Assembly (NCBI RefSeq): GCF_001429395.1
Contig: NZ_LMJT01000034.1
Location: forward strand, 124,001-188,000
Direction: 5' to 3'
Origin: Allobosea sp. Root381
GTDB lineage: Bacteria > Pseudomonadota > Alphaproteobacteria > Rhizobiales > Beijerinckiaceae
Length of the DNA: 64,000 bases
The notes beneath the pieces are model-generated. The model saw only the letters and a program-made list of their open reading frames with translations. It searched no databases and was not told where the DNA came from. The translations under genes were made by a program, and so were the position numbers. This document shows, piece by piece, positions 7,591 to 16,495 of the stretch; the stretch's first letter is position 1; every line of letters begins with the position of its first letter.

Positions 7591-9717
7591 ATGCGTGCCA
7601 TGAATCGCGAACGCCAGTCCGATCTGCCGGATACAGAGATCGAGGTCGAAGCCGAGGAGAGCCTCCCCGCCCCCGTGCTCGATCTCGGCGAGGCCGCGCC
7701 CGGCGCGCTGAAGCACGGCATCGAGGTCATCGCTGGCTTCGCCAAGCATCTGCCGAACAAGCCCGGCGTCTACCGGATGTTCGATCGTGCCGGCGAGGTG
7801 CTCTATGTCGGCAAGGCCAAGAACCTGAAGAACCGTGTGACGGCCTATGCGCGCGGCATGGCGCATACCAACGCCGTCGCCCGCATGATCGCCGAGACGG
7901 CGAACATGGAGTTCGTCACCACCGGCACCGAGACCGAGGCGCTGCTGCTCGAGTCGAACCTGATCAAGCAGCTCCGGCCGCGCTACAATGTGCTGCTGCG
8001 CGACGACAAGAGCTTCCCCTATATCCTTCTGACCGGCGACCATGAGGCGCCGCAGATCGCCAAGCACCGCGGCTCGCGCCATCGCAAGGGCGATTATTTC
8101 GGCCCCTTCGCCTCGGTCTGGGCGGTCGAGCGCACCATCGACGCGCTGCAGAAAGCCTTCCTGCTGCGCTCCTGTACCGACTCTTTCTACGAGAACCGCA
8201 CGCGGCCCTGCCTGCTCTTCCAGATCAAGCGTTGTTCCGGCCCCTGCACCGGCGAGATCTCGATCCCCGACTATCAGGCGCTCGCCGGCCAGGCCCGCGA
8301 CTTCCTCTCCGGGCGCTCGTCCAGCGTGAAGCAACTGCTCTCCGCCCGCATGCAGGACGCCGCCGAAAACCTCGAATTCGAGAAGGCGGCGCGCTATCGC
8401 GACCGGCTGGCGGCGCTGTCAGCCGTGCAGGCCGGGCAGGACATCAACACGCAGGGCGTCGAGGAGGCGGACGTCTTCGCCATCGACGAGCAGGCCGGGC
8501 AGTTCTGCGTCGAGATCTTCTTCTTCCGCAACAAGCAGAACTGGGGCAATCGCGCGCTGTTTCCGCGCGCCGACCGCAGCCTGACACCGGCCGAGGTTCT
8601 GGCCTCGGTGGTGACGCAGTTCTACGACGACAAGCCGCCGGCCCGGCTGGTGCTGCTCTCGCACCCGGTCGAGGAGATCGAGCTGATTGCGCAGGCCTTG
8701 TCGGCGCGGGCCGGCCGCAAGGTCGAGGTCGCGAACCCGAAGCGCGGCGAGCGGGTCGACCTCGTCGAGCACGCCCGCAAGAACGCCCGCGAGGCGCTCT
8801 CCCGCAAGCTCGCCGACAATGCCGGCCAGAGCTCGCTGCTGGCGGCGCTCGGCACGGCGTTCGGCATGGACAAGCCACCGCGCCGCGTCGAGGTCTACGA
8901 CAACTCCCACATCATGGGCACCAACGCGGTCGGCGGCATGATCGTCGCGGGCCGCGACGGCTTCATGAAGAGCCATTACCGCACCTTCAACATCTCGGCC
9001 GACACCATCGCCGGCGATGATTTCGGCATGATGCGCGAGGTGCTGACGCGCCGGTTCGCGAGGCTGGCGAAGGAAGGCGCAATCTCTCTCAGCCCTCATT
9101 CTGGAGAGGCCGCTTCAGCGGCCGTCTCGAAGGATGCTCCAGCAAGCGATGGAGCCTCTGCGAACATCCTTCGAGACGCGCCTGACGGCGCTCCTCAGGA
9201 TGAGGGCTCGCGTGAGGCGGGCATTCCCCCGGATGCCCCGGAAGACATTGACGACGACGCCTTCCCCTCCCGCCCGGATCTCGTGATCGTCGACGGCGGC
9301 AAGGGCCAGTTCGAGGCGGCTCGCGCGATCATGGCCGGGCTCGGCGCCGGCGACATCCCGCTCGTCGCCATCGCCAAGGGCGCCGACCGCAACGCCATGC
9401 GCGAGACCTTCCACATGGTCGGCCGCGAGCCCTTCAAGCTGCCGCCGCGGGAACCTGCGCTCTACTTCATCCAGCGCCTGCGCGACGAGGCCCATCGCTT
9501 CGCCATCGGCACCCATCGGGCACGGCGCAAGAAGGACACGATGAAGAACCCGCTCGACGAGATTCCCGGGATCGGGCCCTCGCGTAAACGGGCGCTGCTT
9601 CTGCATTTCGGCACGGTCAAGGCGATCAAGCGCGCCAAGCTCGACGACCTGATGCGCACGCCCGGCGTCAATGCGGCCACGGCCAAAGCGGTACACGACT
9701 ATTTTCACGATGGGTGA
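7591..9717 (+). CDS. uvrC: Excinuclease ABC subunit C with in-frame repeat insertion
   Basis: A 708-residue UvrC, the dual-incision nuclease of nucleotide excision repair. Domain order: GIY-YIG nuclease (from residue 56, [19 protein letters not shown]), the UvrB-binding UVR motif (about 250-280, [15 protein letters not shown]), the RNase H-like endonuclease domain ([19 protein letters not shown] through [16 protein letters not shown]) and the C-terminal helix-hairpin-helix pair ([14 protein letters not shown]). Residues of about 501-540 are encoded by a palindromic repeat at 9091-9208 placed in the variable linker before [11 protein letters not shown]; the frame stays open and both flanks are normal UvrC. 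It stands alone, upstream of pgsA. Confidence 0.95.
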   Translation: MRAMNRERQSDLPDTEIEVEAEESLPAPVLDLGEAAPGALKHGIEVIAGFAKHLPNKPGVYRMFDRAGEVLYVGKAKNLKNRVTAYARGMAHTNAVARMIAETANMEFVTTGTETEALLLESNLIKQLRPRYNVLLRDDKSFPYILLTGDHEAPQIAKHRGSRHRKGDYFGPFASVWAVERTIDALQKAFLLRSCTDSFYENRTRPCLLFQIKRCSGPCTGEISIPDYQALAGQARDFLSGRSSSVKQLLSARMQDAAENLEFEKAARYRDRLAALSAVQAGQDINTQGVEEADVFAIDEQAGQFCVEIFFFRNKQNWGNRALFPRADRSLTPAEVLASVVTQFYDDKPPARLVLLSHPVEEIELIAQALSARAGRKVEVANPKRGERVDLVEHARKNAREALSRKLADNAGQSSLLAALGTAFGMDKPPRRVEVYDNSHIMGTNAVGGMIVAGRDGFMKSHYRTFNISADTIAGDDFGMMREVLTRRFARLAKEGAISLSPHSGEAASAAVSKDAPASDGASANILRDAPDGAPQDEGSREAGIPPDAPEDIDDDAFPSRPDLVIVDGGKGQFEAARAIMAGLGAGDIPLVAIAKGADRNAMRETFHMVGREPFKLPPREPALYFIQRLRDEAHRFAIGTHRARRKKDTMKNPLDEIPGIGPSRKRALLLHFGTVKAIKRAKLDDLMRTPGVNAATAKAVHDYFHDG
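9091..9208. repeat. 118-bp palindromic repeat inside uvrC
   Basis: Ends are AGCCCTCATTCTGGAG and its near-complement CTCCTCAGGATGAGGGCT. Inner arms GTCTCGAAGGATG (9124-9136) and CATCCTTCGAGAC match exactly, and small hairpins (GGCCGCTTCAGCGGCC and GCGCCTGACGGCGC) sit within each half. This matches, from general knowledge, the CTCATCCTGAGGAG-type intergenic repeat common in Rhizobiales; here it is within a coding region. Confidence 0.85.
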
Positions 9718-9771
9718 GAGCGGCCCGGAGCTCCGTATGCCTCATTCTCCGAGGCTGACGATGAAGCGCGC

Positions 9772-9913
9772 GGTCATCCCGGGCGCCCCCTCGGTCCGGC
9801 CTTTGGCCGGCCCAAGAACAGGCTCCGGGAGACTCGGGATCCAAGCCTGAACCTTGTTCGTAGATGCTCCGGAATGGATCCCGGATCTCCGCTTCGCTGC
9901 GTCCGGGACGACG
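9772..9913. repeat. Palindromic repeat with CCTGAACC core (copy 1)
   Basis: Bounded by GGTCATCCCGGG and GTCCGGGACGAC. It holds the internal module GGATCCAAGCCTGAACCTTG...GGAATGGATCCCGGATCT, shared with copies at 32677-32790 and 41331-41429. It fills much of the 287-bp gap between uvrC and pgsA; I see no gene there. Confidence 0.75.
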
Positions 9914-10004
9914 ACGCGCTTTTCGACCATCGTCGCGGCTTTGCGCCGCGCATGGCCCCAATCGCAGCTTTGCGTGTTGACGCTGTAACCGGCCGGCTGC
10001 TTTG

Positions 10005-10625
10005 GTGATTCCCGTGACGATTCTTCCAGACGCCATCAGGCGGCGCGGGCCATGGTCCCTGCCGAACCTGCTCACCTACGGCCGGATCCTGGCGATTCCG
10101 GCGCTCGTGGCGCTGTTGTTCTGGCCGCGCGAGGATTGGGCGCGCTGGGCGGCGCTCGCCATCTATGTCGCCGCCGCCGTGACCGACTATCTCGACGGCT
10201 GGATCGCGCGCGCCTGGAGCCAGCAATCGGCGATCGGCCGCATGCTCGACCCGATCGCCGACAAGCTCCTCGTCTGCGCCCTGTTGCTGATGCTGGTCCA
10301 TACCGACACGATCCAGGGCTGGGCTATCTGGGCCGCGATCGTCATCCTCTGCCGCGAGATCCTGGTCTCCGGCCTGCGCGAGTTCCTGGCCGAGCTCAAG
10401 GTCAGCGTGCCCGTCAGCAAGATCGCCAAATGGAAGACCACCGCACAGCTGCTGGCGCTCGGCTTCCTCGTCGCCGGCCCGGCAGGCGACCAGGTGCTGC
10501 CCTACAATACCCAGATCGGCATCGTGATGTTGTGGCTGGCCGCCGGGCTGACCATCTATACGGGCTGGGATTATTTCAACGCCGGCGTCCGCCACATGGT
10601 CGAGGAAGACGAGCGCGGAGCATGA
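10005..10625 (+). CDS. pgsA: CDP-diacylglycerol-glycerol-3-phosphate 3-phosphatidyltransferase
   Basis: A 206-residue membrane enzyme that makes phosphatidylglycerol phosphate from CDP-diacylglycerol and glycerol 3-phosphate. The CDP-alcohol phosphotransferase signature D-G-x2-A-R-x8-G-x3-D-x3-D is intact (DGWIARAWSQQSAIGRMLDP followed by IADK). Four to six hydrophobic segments are present. There is no ATG: candidate starts are TTG 10002, GTG 10005 and GTG 10014; GTG 10005 is used here without strong ribosome-site support. It overlaps moaD by 4 bp (ATGA). Confidence 0.9.
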   Translation: MIPVTILPDAIRRRGPWSLPNLLTYGRILAIPALVALLFWPREDWARWAALAIYVAAAVTDYLDGWIARAWSQQSAIGRMLDPIADKLLVCALLLMLVHTDTIQGWAIWAAIVILCREILVSGLREFLAELKVSVPVSKIAKWKTTAQLLALGFLVAGPAGDQVLPYNTQIGIVMLWLAAGLTIYTGWDYFNAGVRHMVEEDERGA

Positions 10626-10921
10626 CGCAGACACTCGCAGAGCCGGTCCAGGTCGCGACGGCCCGCAGCGTCCGCCTGATCTATTTCGCCTGGGTGCGCG
10701 AGCGCGTCGGCCTGAGCGAGGAAGAGGTCGCGCTGCCCGCCAGCGCCGAGACCGTGCTCGATGTCGTGCGCTGGCTGAAGACCCGCGACGAGGGCTACGC
10801 CGCCGCCTTCGCCGACGAGAAGCTGATCCGCGCCGCCCTCGACCGGGTCCATGCCAAGCCGGGAACACGTCTGGGGAATGCGCGCGAGATCGCCTTCTTC
10901 CCGCCGATGACCGGCGGCTGA
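10622..10921 (+). CDS. moaD: Molybdopterin synthase sulfur carrier subunit
   Basis: A 99-residue ubiquitin-fold protein ending PPMTGG. The terminal Gly-Gly is thiocarboxylated and donates sulfur to cyclic pyranopterin monophosphate in molybdenum cofactor synthesis. The core reads VRLIYFAWVRERVGLSEEEV with the later EIAFFPPMTGG. The first 15 residues are longer than usual for MoaD. The ATG overlaps the pgsA stop, and moaE follows after 5 bp, so pgsA-moaD-moaE are co-transcribed. Confidence 0.92.
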   Translation: MTQTLAEPVQVATARSVRLIYFAWVRERVGLSEEEVALPASAETVLDVVRWLKTRDEGYAAAFADEKLIRAALDRVHAKPGTRLGNAREIAFFPPMTGG

Positions 10922-10926
10922 GGCCG

Positions 10927-11427
10927 ATGGTCCCCGACATTCCACGTGACAGCGTCGTGGGAACAGATGTGATCACTCCCACCATCCGCATCCAGCGCGA
11001 GAATTTCGACCTCGCAACCGAGGTTGCCGCGCTCTCCGCGGGCCGTCGCGACATCGGCGCGGTCGTCAGCTTCACCGGCCTCTGCCGTGACGAGGGCGGC
11101 ACGCTGAGGGCATTGGAACTCGAGCATTATCCCGGCATGGCGGAGGCCGAGATCGCCCGCGTCGCCATCGAAGCCGCCACGCGCTGGCCGCTGACGGGGC
11201 TCACCGCCATCCATCGCTTCGGGCTGGTCGAGCCCGGCGAGCAGATCGTGCTGGTGATCGCAACCTCCACTCATCGCCGCGCTGCCTTCGAGGCCGCCGA
11301 CTTCATGATGGACTATCTCAAGACCCGCGCGCCGTTCTGGAAGCGCGAGCACCTCGCCGACGGCACCACCGGCGGCTGGGTCGAGGCGAAGCAGGAGGAC
11401 GACGATGCGGCGCTCCGCTGGAGCTAG
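10927..11427 (+). CDS. moaE: Molybdopterin synthase catalytic subunit
   Basis: A 166-residue MoaE, the catalytic partner of MoaD in converting precursor Z to molybdopterin. Family motifs: GAVVSFTGLCRDE, LELEHYPGMAE, the HRFGLVEPGEQIVLV segment, and FMMDYLKTRAPFWKRE carrying the active-site Lys residues. The N-terminal 20 residues are variable and a later start is possible. The last 23 bp overlap the next gene in another frame. Confidence 0.93.
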   Translation: MVPDIPRDSVVGTDVITPTIRIQRENFDLATEVAALSAGRRDIGAVVSFTGLCRDEGGTLRALELEHYPGMAEAEIARVAIEAATRWPLTGLTAIHRFGLVEPGEQIVLVIATSTHRRAAFEAADFMMDYLKTRAPFWKREHLADGTTGGWVEAKQEDDDAALRWS

Positions 11428-12496
11428 GGCCCCTTCGGGCCAGGCAGGCCTCGCCGCGTTCATCCTGTCGCTTCTCGTTGCCGCTTCAGCCCAGGCGCAA
11501 GTCGGCGAGATGAAGACCTTTCGCGACTGGACCGCCGGCTGCGACAACACCAGGGCCTGCGCGGCGCTCTCGCTGCCGAACGAAGGCGATGAGGATATCG
11601 CCTTTCTCCGGCTCGATCGCCCGGCCGGCCCCGACGGCGCCCCGTCCCTCGCGCTGAAGCTGCGGGCGCAGAAGCTCGCGCCCCGCTTCGAGATCGAGCT
11701 TGCGCTCGACGGCGCGTCCTTCCCCGCCGCCGGGCGCCGTTTCGCGGCCACCAGCAACGACGCTGAGACTGCCGAGATCGCCCTTCCCCTAGCCGATGCG
11801 GAGGCGCTGATCGCCGCCGCGCGCAAGGCGACCGTTCTGACGGCGCGGATCGGGAAGCAAAGCTTCAAGCTGTCGCTGGCCGGCTCCGTGGCCGCCATGC
11901 TCTGGATCGACGAGCGCCAGGGGCGGCTCAACACGCCGACAGCCTTAATCCGCAAGGGCACGGCCGGCAACGTGCCGCCGGCTCCAGCGCTTCCCGTGAT
12001 CGCCAGCAAGCCGGTCACCGGCAAGCCGCTCGCCAAGGATCAGGCGGCGGCCGTGATCAAGGCGCTGCGCAGCGAGCTGAACCGGCGCGAGCCGGATTCC
12101 TGCGAGGACACGCCCGAGGGCTTCACCAGCGCGGACGAGGTCTTCGCGCTAGACGACGCCACCCGGCTCGTCGTCGTCGCCTGCTCGCGCGGGGCGTACA
12201 ATGTCTCGAGCCAGTTCTGGCTCGTCACCGGCCGCGATGTCGCCAAGGCGAAGCCGGCCGTCTTCGAGGGCAACGACGACAAGCCGGGCAACGAACTGGT
12301 CAACGCCGAATTCGACCCGAAGGACGGGCGCGTGACGTTCTTCGCCAAGGGCCGCGGCATCGGCGACTGCGGCGCCCTGGGCTCCTATGGCTGGAACGGC
12401 TCGCGCTTCCTGCCCCTGCAGCTCAGCGCCATGGGCGAATGCCGCCTGATCCCCGCCGACGACTGGCTGACGCTGTTCAGAAGCACGGCGAAGTAG
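11405..12496 (+). CDS. Exported DUF1176 domain protein
   Basis: A 363-residue periplasmic protein with an N-terminal signal peptide (basic start, core LAAFILSLLVAASAQAQ, cleavage near AQA-QVGE). DUF1176 follows: FRDWTAGCDNTRACAALSL near residue 40 with paired Cys, the SCEDTPEGFTSADEVFALDD middle, and a C-terminal GDCGALGSYGWNGSRFLPL. DUF1176 proteins are widespread in Proteobacteria without an assigned activity. It overlaps moaE by 23 bp. This may only reflect compaction, since no link to molybdenum cofactor is known. Confidence 0.85.
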   Translation: MRRSAGARAPSGQAGLAAFILSLLVAASAQAQVGEMKTFRDWTAGCDNTRACAALSLPNEGDEDIAFLRLDRPAGPDGAPSLALKLRAQKLAPRFEIELALDGASFPAAGRRFAATSNDAETAEIALPLADAEALIAAARKATVLTARIGKQSFKLSLAGSVAAMLWIDERQGRLNTPTALIRKGTAGNVPPAPALPVIASKPVTGKPLAKDQAAAVIKALRSELNRREPDSCEDTPEGFTSADEVFALDDATRLVVVACSRGAYNVSSQFWLVTGRDVAKAKPAVFEGNDDKPGNELVNAEFDPKDGRVTFFAKGRGIGDCGALGSYGWNGSRFLPLQLSAMGECRLIPADDWLTLFRSTAK

Positions 12497-12501
12497 CGGC
12501 C

Positions 12502-12576
12502 GTCATTCTCGGGCGGTGCGAAGCGCCGACCCGAGAATCTCTTGCAGGAGATGTCGGGTCTTTGCCCGAGCATGAC
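12502..12576. repeat. Palindromic repeat between convergent genes
   Basis: GTCATTCTCGGGC at the left and GCCCGAGCATGAC at the right bound two inner hairpins, the left being ATTCTCGGG...CCCGAGAAT. It lies between the convergent DUF1176 and ilvE genes and could end transcription from both sides. Confidence 0.65.
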
Positions 12577-12584
12577 GATGCGCC

Positions 12585-13472
12585 TCAGGCCGCCTTCAGC
12601 TTGCCGCGCACGGCGTCGGAGTAGTCCTCCATGATCACCTTGCCCATATTGCCGGTGACGAAGGAATAGGGGCCGATCTCGGAGACCAGCGTCACCTCGG
12701 CGGCCGAGCCGGTGATGAAGCATTCGGAGAAGCCTTCGAGCTCTTCCGGGCGGATGCGGCGCTCGACCACCTCGAATCCGCGCTCCTTGCACAGCGCGAT
12801 TACGGACTGGCGGGTGAGGCCGTTCAGGAAGCGGTCGGCCTGCGGGGTGTGGATCACGCCGTCCTTGATGAAGAAGATGTTGGCGCCGGTGCATTCGGCG
12901 ACATTGCCTTCCCAATCCAGCATCATCGCATCGGCATAGCCGGCGCGCTCCGCCTTGTGCTTCGACAGCGAGCAGATCATGTAGAGCCCCGCCGCCTTGG
13001 CATGGACCGGCGCGCAGGCCGGGTCCGGCCGGCGATAGGTCGCGACGTCGAGGCGCACGCCTTTGAGCTTCTGCGCCATGTCGAACATGCTCGGCCACTC
13101 CCAGACCGCGATCGCGGTGTGGATCGTGTTGTTGATGCCGGAGACCGCCATCATCTCCGAGCCGCGCCAGGCGACCGGGCGGATATAGGCGTCCTTCAGC
13201 CCATTCTCCTTGAGGCAGAGCTCCTTGGCGGCGTCGAGCTCGGCGACCGACCACGGAATGTCGAAATCCATGATCTCGGCCGATTTGTGGAAGCGCTTGG
13301 AGTGCTCGGTGCCCTTGTAGATCACGCCGTCATAGGAGCGCTCGCCCTCGAATACGCAGGAGCCGTAATGCAGTCCATGGGTCAGTACGTGGATCTTGGC
13401 ATCCTTCCACGGCACGAGCTTGCCGTCGAACCAGATGACGCCGTCGCGCTGGTCGAAGGGAATGACTGACAT
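12585..13472 (-). CDS. ilvE: Branched-chain amino acid aminotransferase
   Basis: A 295-residue fold-type IV PLP enzyme that carries out the last step of Ile, Val and Leu synthesis with glutamate. Motifs: FDGKLVPWKDAKIHVLTHGL with the group I HGLHYGSCVFEGERSY, IRPVAWRGSEMM, and the C-terminal EGFSECFITGSAAEVTLVSE. The PLP lysine lies in LYMICSLSKHKAERAGY. The ATG at 13472 is supported by AGGAG seven bases upstream; an in-frame GTG at 13490 is less likely. Divergent from petP. Confidence 0.94.
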   Translation of the reverse strand: MSVIPFDQRDGVIWFDGKLVPWKDAKIHVLTHGLHYGSCVFEGERSYDGVIYKGTEHSKRFHKSAEIMDFDIPWSVAELDAAKELCLKENGLKDAYIRPVAWRGSEMMAVSGINNTIHTAIAVWEWPSMFDMAQKLKGVRLDVATYRRPDPACAPVHAKAAGLYMICSLSKHKAERAGYADAMMLDWEGNVAECTGANIFFIKDGVIHTPQADRFLNGLTRQSVIALCKERGFEVVERRIRPEELEGFSECFITGSAAEVTLVSEIGPYSFVTGNMGKVIMEDYSDAVRGKLKAA

Positions 13473-13609
13473 GGCGTGCTCCTCTCGCACTTCCGGCCTT
13501 GCTGTTCCGTTGCGCCCCGGGCACCGTCACCATTGCGGCAGGGGACGAAAGACCGGAATCATACTGCGCTGCAACATCGTCTTGCGACATATTCCGTCGT
13601 CAGGCGCGC

Positions 13610-13638
13610 TTGACCGGTAATCTTCCGTCTGAGATATG
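13610..13638 (+). promoter_or_regulatory. Probable promoter of petP-petR
   Basis: TTGACC (13610-13615) and GATATG (13633-13638) are 17 bases apart, 35-63 bases before the petP ATG. The -10 box overlaps the inverted repeat at 13635-13655, as expected for an autorepressed regulator. Confidence 0.5.
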
Positions 13639-13655
13639 TCAACATCACTGACATA
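13635..13655 (+). promoter_or_regulatory. Candidate operator upstream of petP
   Basis: Perfect 7-bp inverted repeat TATGTCA-N7-TGACATA, centred 27 bp before the start codon of the MarR-family gene. MarR proteins usually bind 16-20 bp palindromes overlapping their own promoters. Confidence 0.55.
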
Positions 13656-13672
13656 AATTTCGGGGCGATGCG

Positions 13673-14182
13673 ATGGCACAGAGGCAATCCCGACCGGTCG
13701 ATGCGGCCGGCCCCGTACCGGCTACGGAAGCCGTGCCCTACGATCTGATCGAACTCCTGTTCTTCGCCTATCGCGATTTCGTGGGCGGTCCCGACCGCAT
13801 CCTGGCGGAATACAATTTCGGCCGCGCCCACCACCGCGTCCTGCATTTCGTCCTGCGTCGGCCGGGCCTGACCATCGCGGAACTCCTCGACATCCTGAAG
13901 ATCACCAAGCAGAGCCTCAACCGCGTCCTGAAGGAACTGGTCGAGACCGGCTATGTCGAGCAGCGCACCGGCGTCCAGGACAAGCGCCAGCGCCATCTCC
14001 ACGCCACCGCCGCGGGGCAGGATCTCGCCTCGCGCCTGATCCAGCTCCAGGCCCGGCGGATCAACGCGGCGCTCGATCAGCTCGCGCCGGAAGCGGCCGA
14101 GACGGTCGCAGTCTATCTTGCGGGGTTGATCGATCCCGCCGAACGCCACAAGGTAACGAGCTTCCTCGCTGCCCCGCAGTGA
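13673..14182 (+). CDS. petP: MarR-family regulator, PetP type
   Basis: A 169-residue winged-helix regulator: dimerisation helices, then DNA-binding part with LTIAELLDILKITKQSLNRVLKEL (recognition helix) and the wing EQRTGVQDKRQRHLHATAAG. It is followed in overlap (GTGA) by an OmpR-type response regulator, the arrangement of petP-petR in Rhodobacter capsulatus, where both are needed for cytochrome bc1 gene expression. The symbol is given on that gene order. A palindrome in its promoter suggests autoregulation. The petABC genes here are about 31 kb away. Confidence 0.8.
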   Translation: MAQRQSRPVDAAGPVPATEAVPYDLIELLFFAYRDFVGGPDRILAEYNFGRAHHRVLHFVLRRPGLTIAELLDILKITKQSLNRVLKELVETGYVEQRTGVQDKRQRHLHATAAGQDLASRLIQLQARRINAALDQLAPEAAETVAVYLAGLIDPAERHKVTSFLAAPQ

Positions 14183-14268
14183 GCAGGGCGGCCCCGCCGG
14201 AAGCGAGAGCGCAGAGACAAGCGCGGGCCGGGCGGCCGGACGGCGCAGCAGACGAAGGCACGACACCG

Positions 14269-14997
14269 ATGGCCGCACAGCCGGCGCGCAAGCCGCTCCC
14301 CGACGAAGCACCCCACATCCTCGTGGTCGACGACGATCGCCGCCTGCGCGACCTGCTGGCGCGCTTCCTCGGCGACAATGGCTATCGCGTGACGACGGCC
14401 GCCAATGCCGCGGAAGCCGATCTCAGGCTCGCCCGCCTCGTCTTCGACGGCATCGTGCTCGACATCATGATGCCGGGCGAGAACGGCTTCGATTTCGCGC
14501 GCCGGTTCCGCGCCGATTCCCATGTGCCGATCCTGATGCTGACCGCCCGCGCCGACGGCAAGGACCGCATCAACGGCCTGGAGCTCGGCGTCGACGACTA
14601 TCTCGCCAAGCCCTTCGAGCCGCGCGAGCTCCTGCTGCGGCTCGGCAACATCCTGAAGCGGACCATCGTCGTCGATACGGCCCAATCCGGAGCGCGGCCG
14701 GATTTCGTCCGCTTCGGGCCGTTCCTCTACGGGCTTTCGCGCGGCGAGCTGCACAAGGGCGAGGAGCCGATCCGCCTCACCGAGCGCGAGCGCGAGATCC
14801 TGACGGCGCTGGCCGAGCGCGCCGGCGAGGTCGTGCCGCGCGAGGAGCTGGCGGCCCAGGGCTCCGCCGCCAACGATCGCACGGTCGACGTCCAGATGAA
14901 CCGCCTGCGCCGCAAGATCGAGCGCGACCCCGCCGACCCGCTCTACCTCCAGACCGTGCGCGGCGTCGGCTACCGCCTCCTGACGGATCGGACGTGA
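14269..14997 (+). CDS. petR: OmpR-family response regulator, PetR type
   Basis: A 242-residue response regulator. The receiver domain (about residues 18-130) has the acidic pair in HILVVDDDRR, the phosphoacceptor Asp in DGIVLDIMMPGENG, and the conserved Thr and Lys in LMLTARADGKDR and DDYLAKPFEPREL. The C-terminal winged-helix DNA-binding domain includes IRLTEREREILTAL and VDVQMNRLRRKIE. The ATG at 14269 is preferred (GAAGG upstream, normal length); a GTG at 14179 overlapping petP would add 30 low-complexity residues. It overlaps the kinase gene by 4 bp. Confidence 0.86.
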   Translation: MAAQPARKPLPDEAPHILVVDDDRRLRDLLARFLGDNGYRVTTAANAAEADLRLARLVFDGIVLDIMMPGENGFDFARRFRADSHVPILMLTARADGKDRINGLELGVDDYLAKPFEPRELLLRLGNILKRTIVVDTAQSGARPDFVRFGPFLYGLSRGELHKGEEPIRLTEREREILTALAERAGEVVPREELAAQGSAANDRTVDVQMNRLRRKIERDPADPLYLQTVRGVGYRLLTDRT

Positions 14998-16463
14998 CGC
15001 CGGTCCAGCCCGGCCAGGAGAGTCGCAGCCGCAGCCTGCGGCTGGTCCGGACGCTGGGCGCGGCCGTCGGACGCCTCCGGGTGGCCGTCTCGCGCCGCGG
15101 CGCGACCATCAACCGCCGCATCAAGCCGCTGCTCAGGCGTGCCGGGCGACCGCTGCACGCCATCGCGCGCTATCTTCCGAAGGGGCTCTATCCGCGCGCG
15201 CTCGTCATCGTCATCGCGCCGGTCGTCGTGCTGCAGTCGGTCATCGCCTACGTCTTCATGGAGCGGCACTGGCAGACGGTGACGCAGCGCCTGTCCTCTG
15301 CCGTCTCCGCCGACATCGCGGCGATGATCGACGTCTATGAGAGCTACCCGCAGGATGCCGACGCCAGCGTGCTCGGCCGCATCGCGGCGGAACGGCTCGG
15401 CATGGATGTCGACATCATCCCCGACGCCGACCTGCCCCCGCCCGGCCCACGCCCCTTCTTCTCGCTGCTGGACAGCGCGCTTTCGGCCGAGCTCGCCCAG
15501 CAGGTCGCCCGCCCCTTCTGGCTCGACACCGTCGGCCGCTCCAGCCTGATCGAGATCAGGGTTAAGCTCGGCAAGAACGTGATGCGCATCCTGACGCGGC
15601 GCAACTCGGCCTATGCCTCGAACAGCCACATCTTCCTGCTCTGGATGATCGGCACCTCGCTGATCCTGCTGACCATCGCGGTGCTGTTCCTGCGCAACCA
15701 GATCCGCCCGATCCTCAAGCTTGCCGACGCGGCCGAGGCCTTCGGCAAGGGGCGCGACACCGAGTTCCGCCCGCGCGGCGCCAGCGAGGTCCGCCGCGCC
15801 GGCAACGCCTTCATCGAGATGAAACGCCGCGTCGAGCGCGCCGTCGGCGAACGAACGACGATGCTGAACGGCGTCAGCCACGACCTGCGCACCATCCTGA
15901 CCCGCTTCAAGCTCTCGCTCGCCCTGATGGAGCGCTCCTCGGAAATCGACGCGCTGGAAAAGGACGTCGACGAGATGAGCCGCATGCTGGAGGACTATCT
16001 CGCCTTCGCACGCGGCGATGCCGGCGAGGCCGCAATCGAAACCGATATCCGCGCCCTGATGGAGGATCTCAAATCCGACGCGGAGCGGCAGGGTCACCAG
16101 ACCGAACTGACGGTCATCGGCGACCCGCTGGTGGTGATCAGGCCGGACGCGTTCCGCCGGCTGATGACCAATCTGGTCTCGAACGCCGCCCGCTTCGGCG
16201 ACCGCATCGCCATCCGCGCGACCCATGATGCGCGCTACCTCATCGTTACGGTTGACGATGACGGGCCGGGCATCGCGCCCGAGCAGCGCGAGGACGTCTT
16301 CCGCCCGTTCTTCCGGCTCGACGAGGCCCGCAACGTCGATTCCGGCGGCACGGGCCTGGGGCTGGCCATCGCCCGCGACATCGCCCGCGCCCATGGCGGC
16401 GACATCATCCTCTCCGATTCGCCGCTGGGCGGACTGAGGGCGACGGTGCGACTGCCTGTGTAG
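14994..16463 (+). CDS. Membrane sensor histidine kinase partnered with PetR
   Basis: A 489-residue EnvZ-like kinase beginning with GTG in the petR stop (GTGA overlap). It has a basic N-terminus of about 60 residues, TM1 (ALVIVIAPVVVLQSVIAYVF), a periplasmic loop of about 140 residues, TM2 (FLLWMIGTSLILLTIAVLFL) and HAMP. The H-box is GVSHDLRTILTRFKL; the usual Pro after Thr is replaced by Ile. The N-box (NLVSNAARF), G1 (DDDGPGIAPE) and G2 (GTGLGLAIARDIA) are intact, so it should be active. It is the obvious partner of PetR; the signal is unknown. Confidence 0.88.
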   Translation: MTPVQPGQESRSRSLRLVRTLGAAVGRLRVAVSRRGATINRRIKPLLRRAGRPLHAIARYLPKGLYPRALVIVIAPVVVLQSVIAYVFMERHWQTVTQRLSSAVSADIAAMIDVYESYPQDADASVLGRIAAERLGMDVDIIPDADLPPPGPRPFFSLLDSALSAELAQQVARPFWLDTVGRSSLIEIRVKLGKNVMRILTRRNSAYASNSHIFLLWMIGTSLILLTIAVLFLRNQIRPILKLADAAEAFGKGRDTEFRPRGASEVRRAGNAFIEMKRRVERAVGERTTMLNGVSHDLRTILTRFKLSLALMERSSEIDALEKDVDEMSRMLEDYLAFARGDAGEAAIETDIRALMEDLKSDAERQGHQTELTVIGDPLVVIRPDAFRRLMTNLVSNAARFGDRIAIRATHDARYLIVTVDDDGPGIAPEQREDVFRPFFRLDEARNVDSGGTGLGLAIARDIARAHGGDIILSDSPLGGLRATVRLPV

Positions 16464-16495
16464 GCGCGAGCGCTGCCGGGCCCTGACGACAATCG

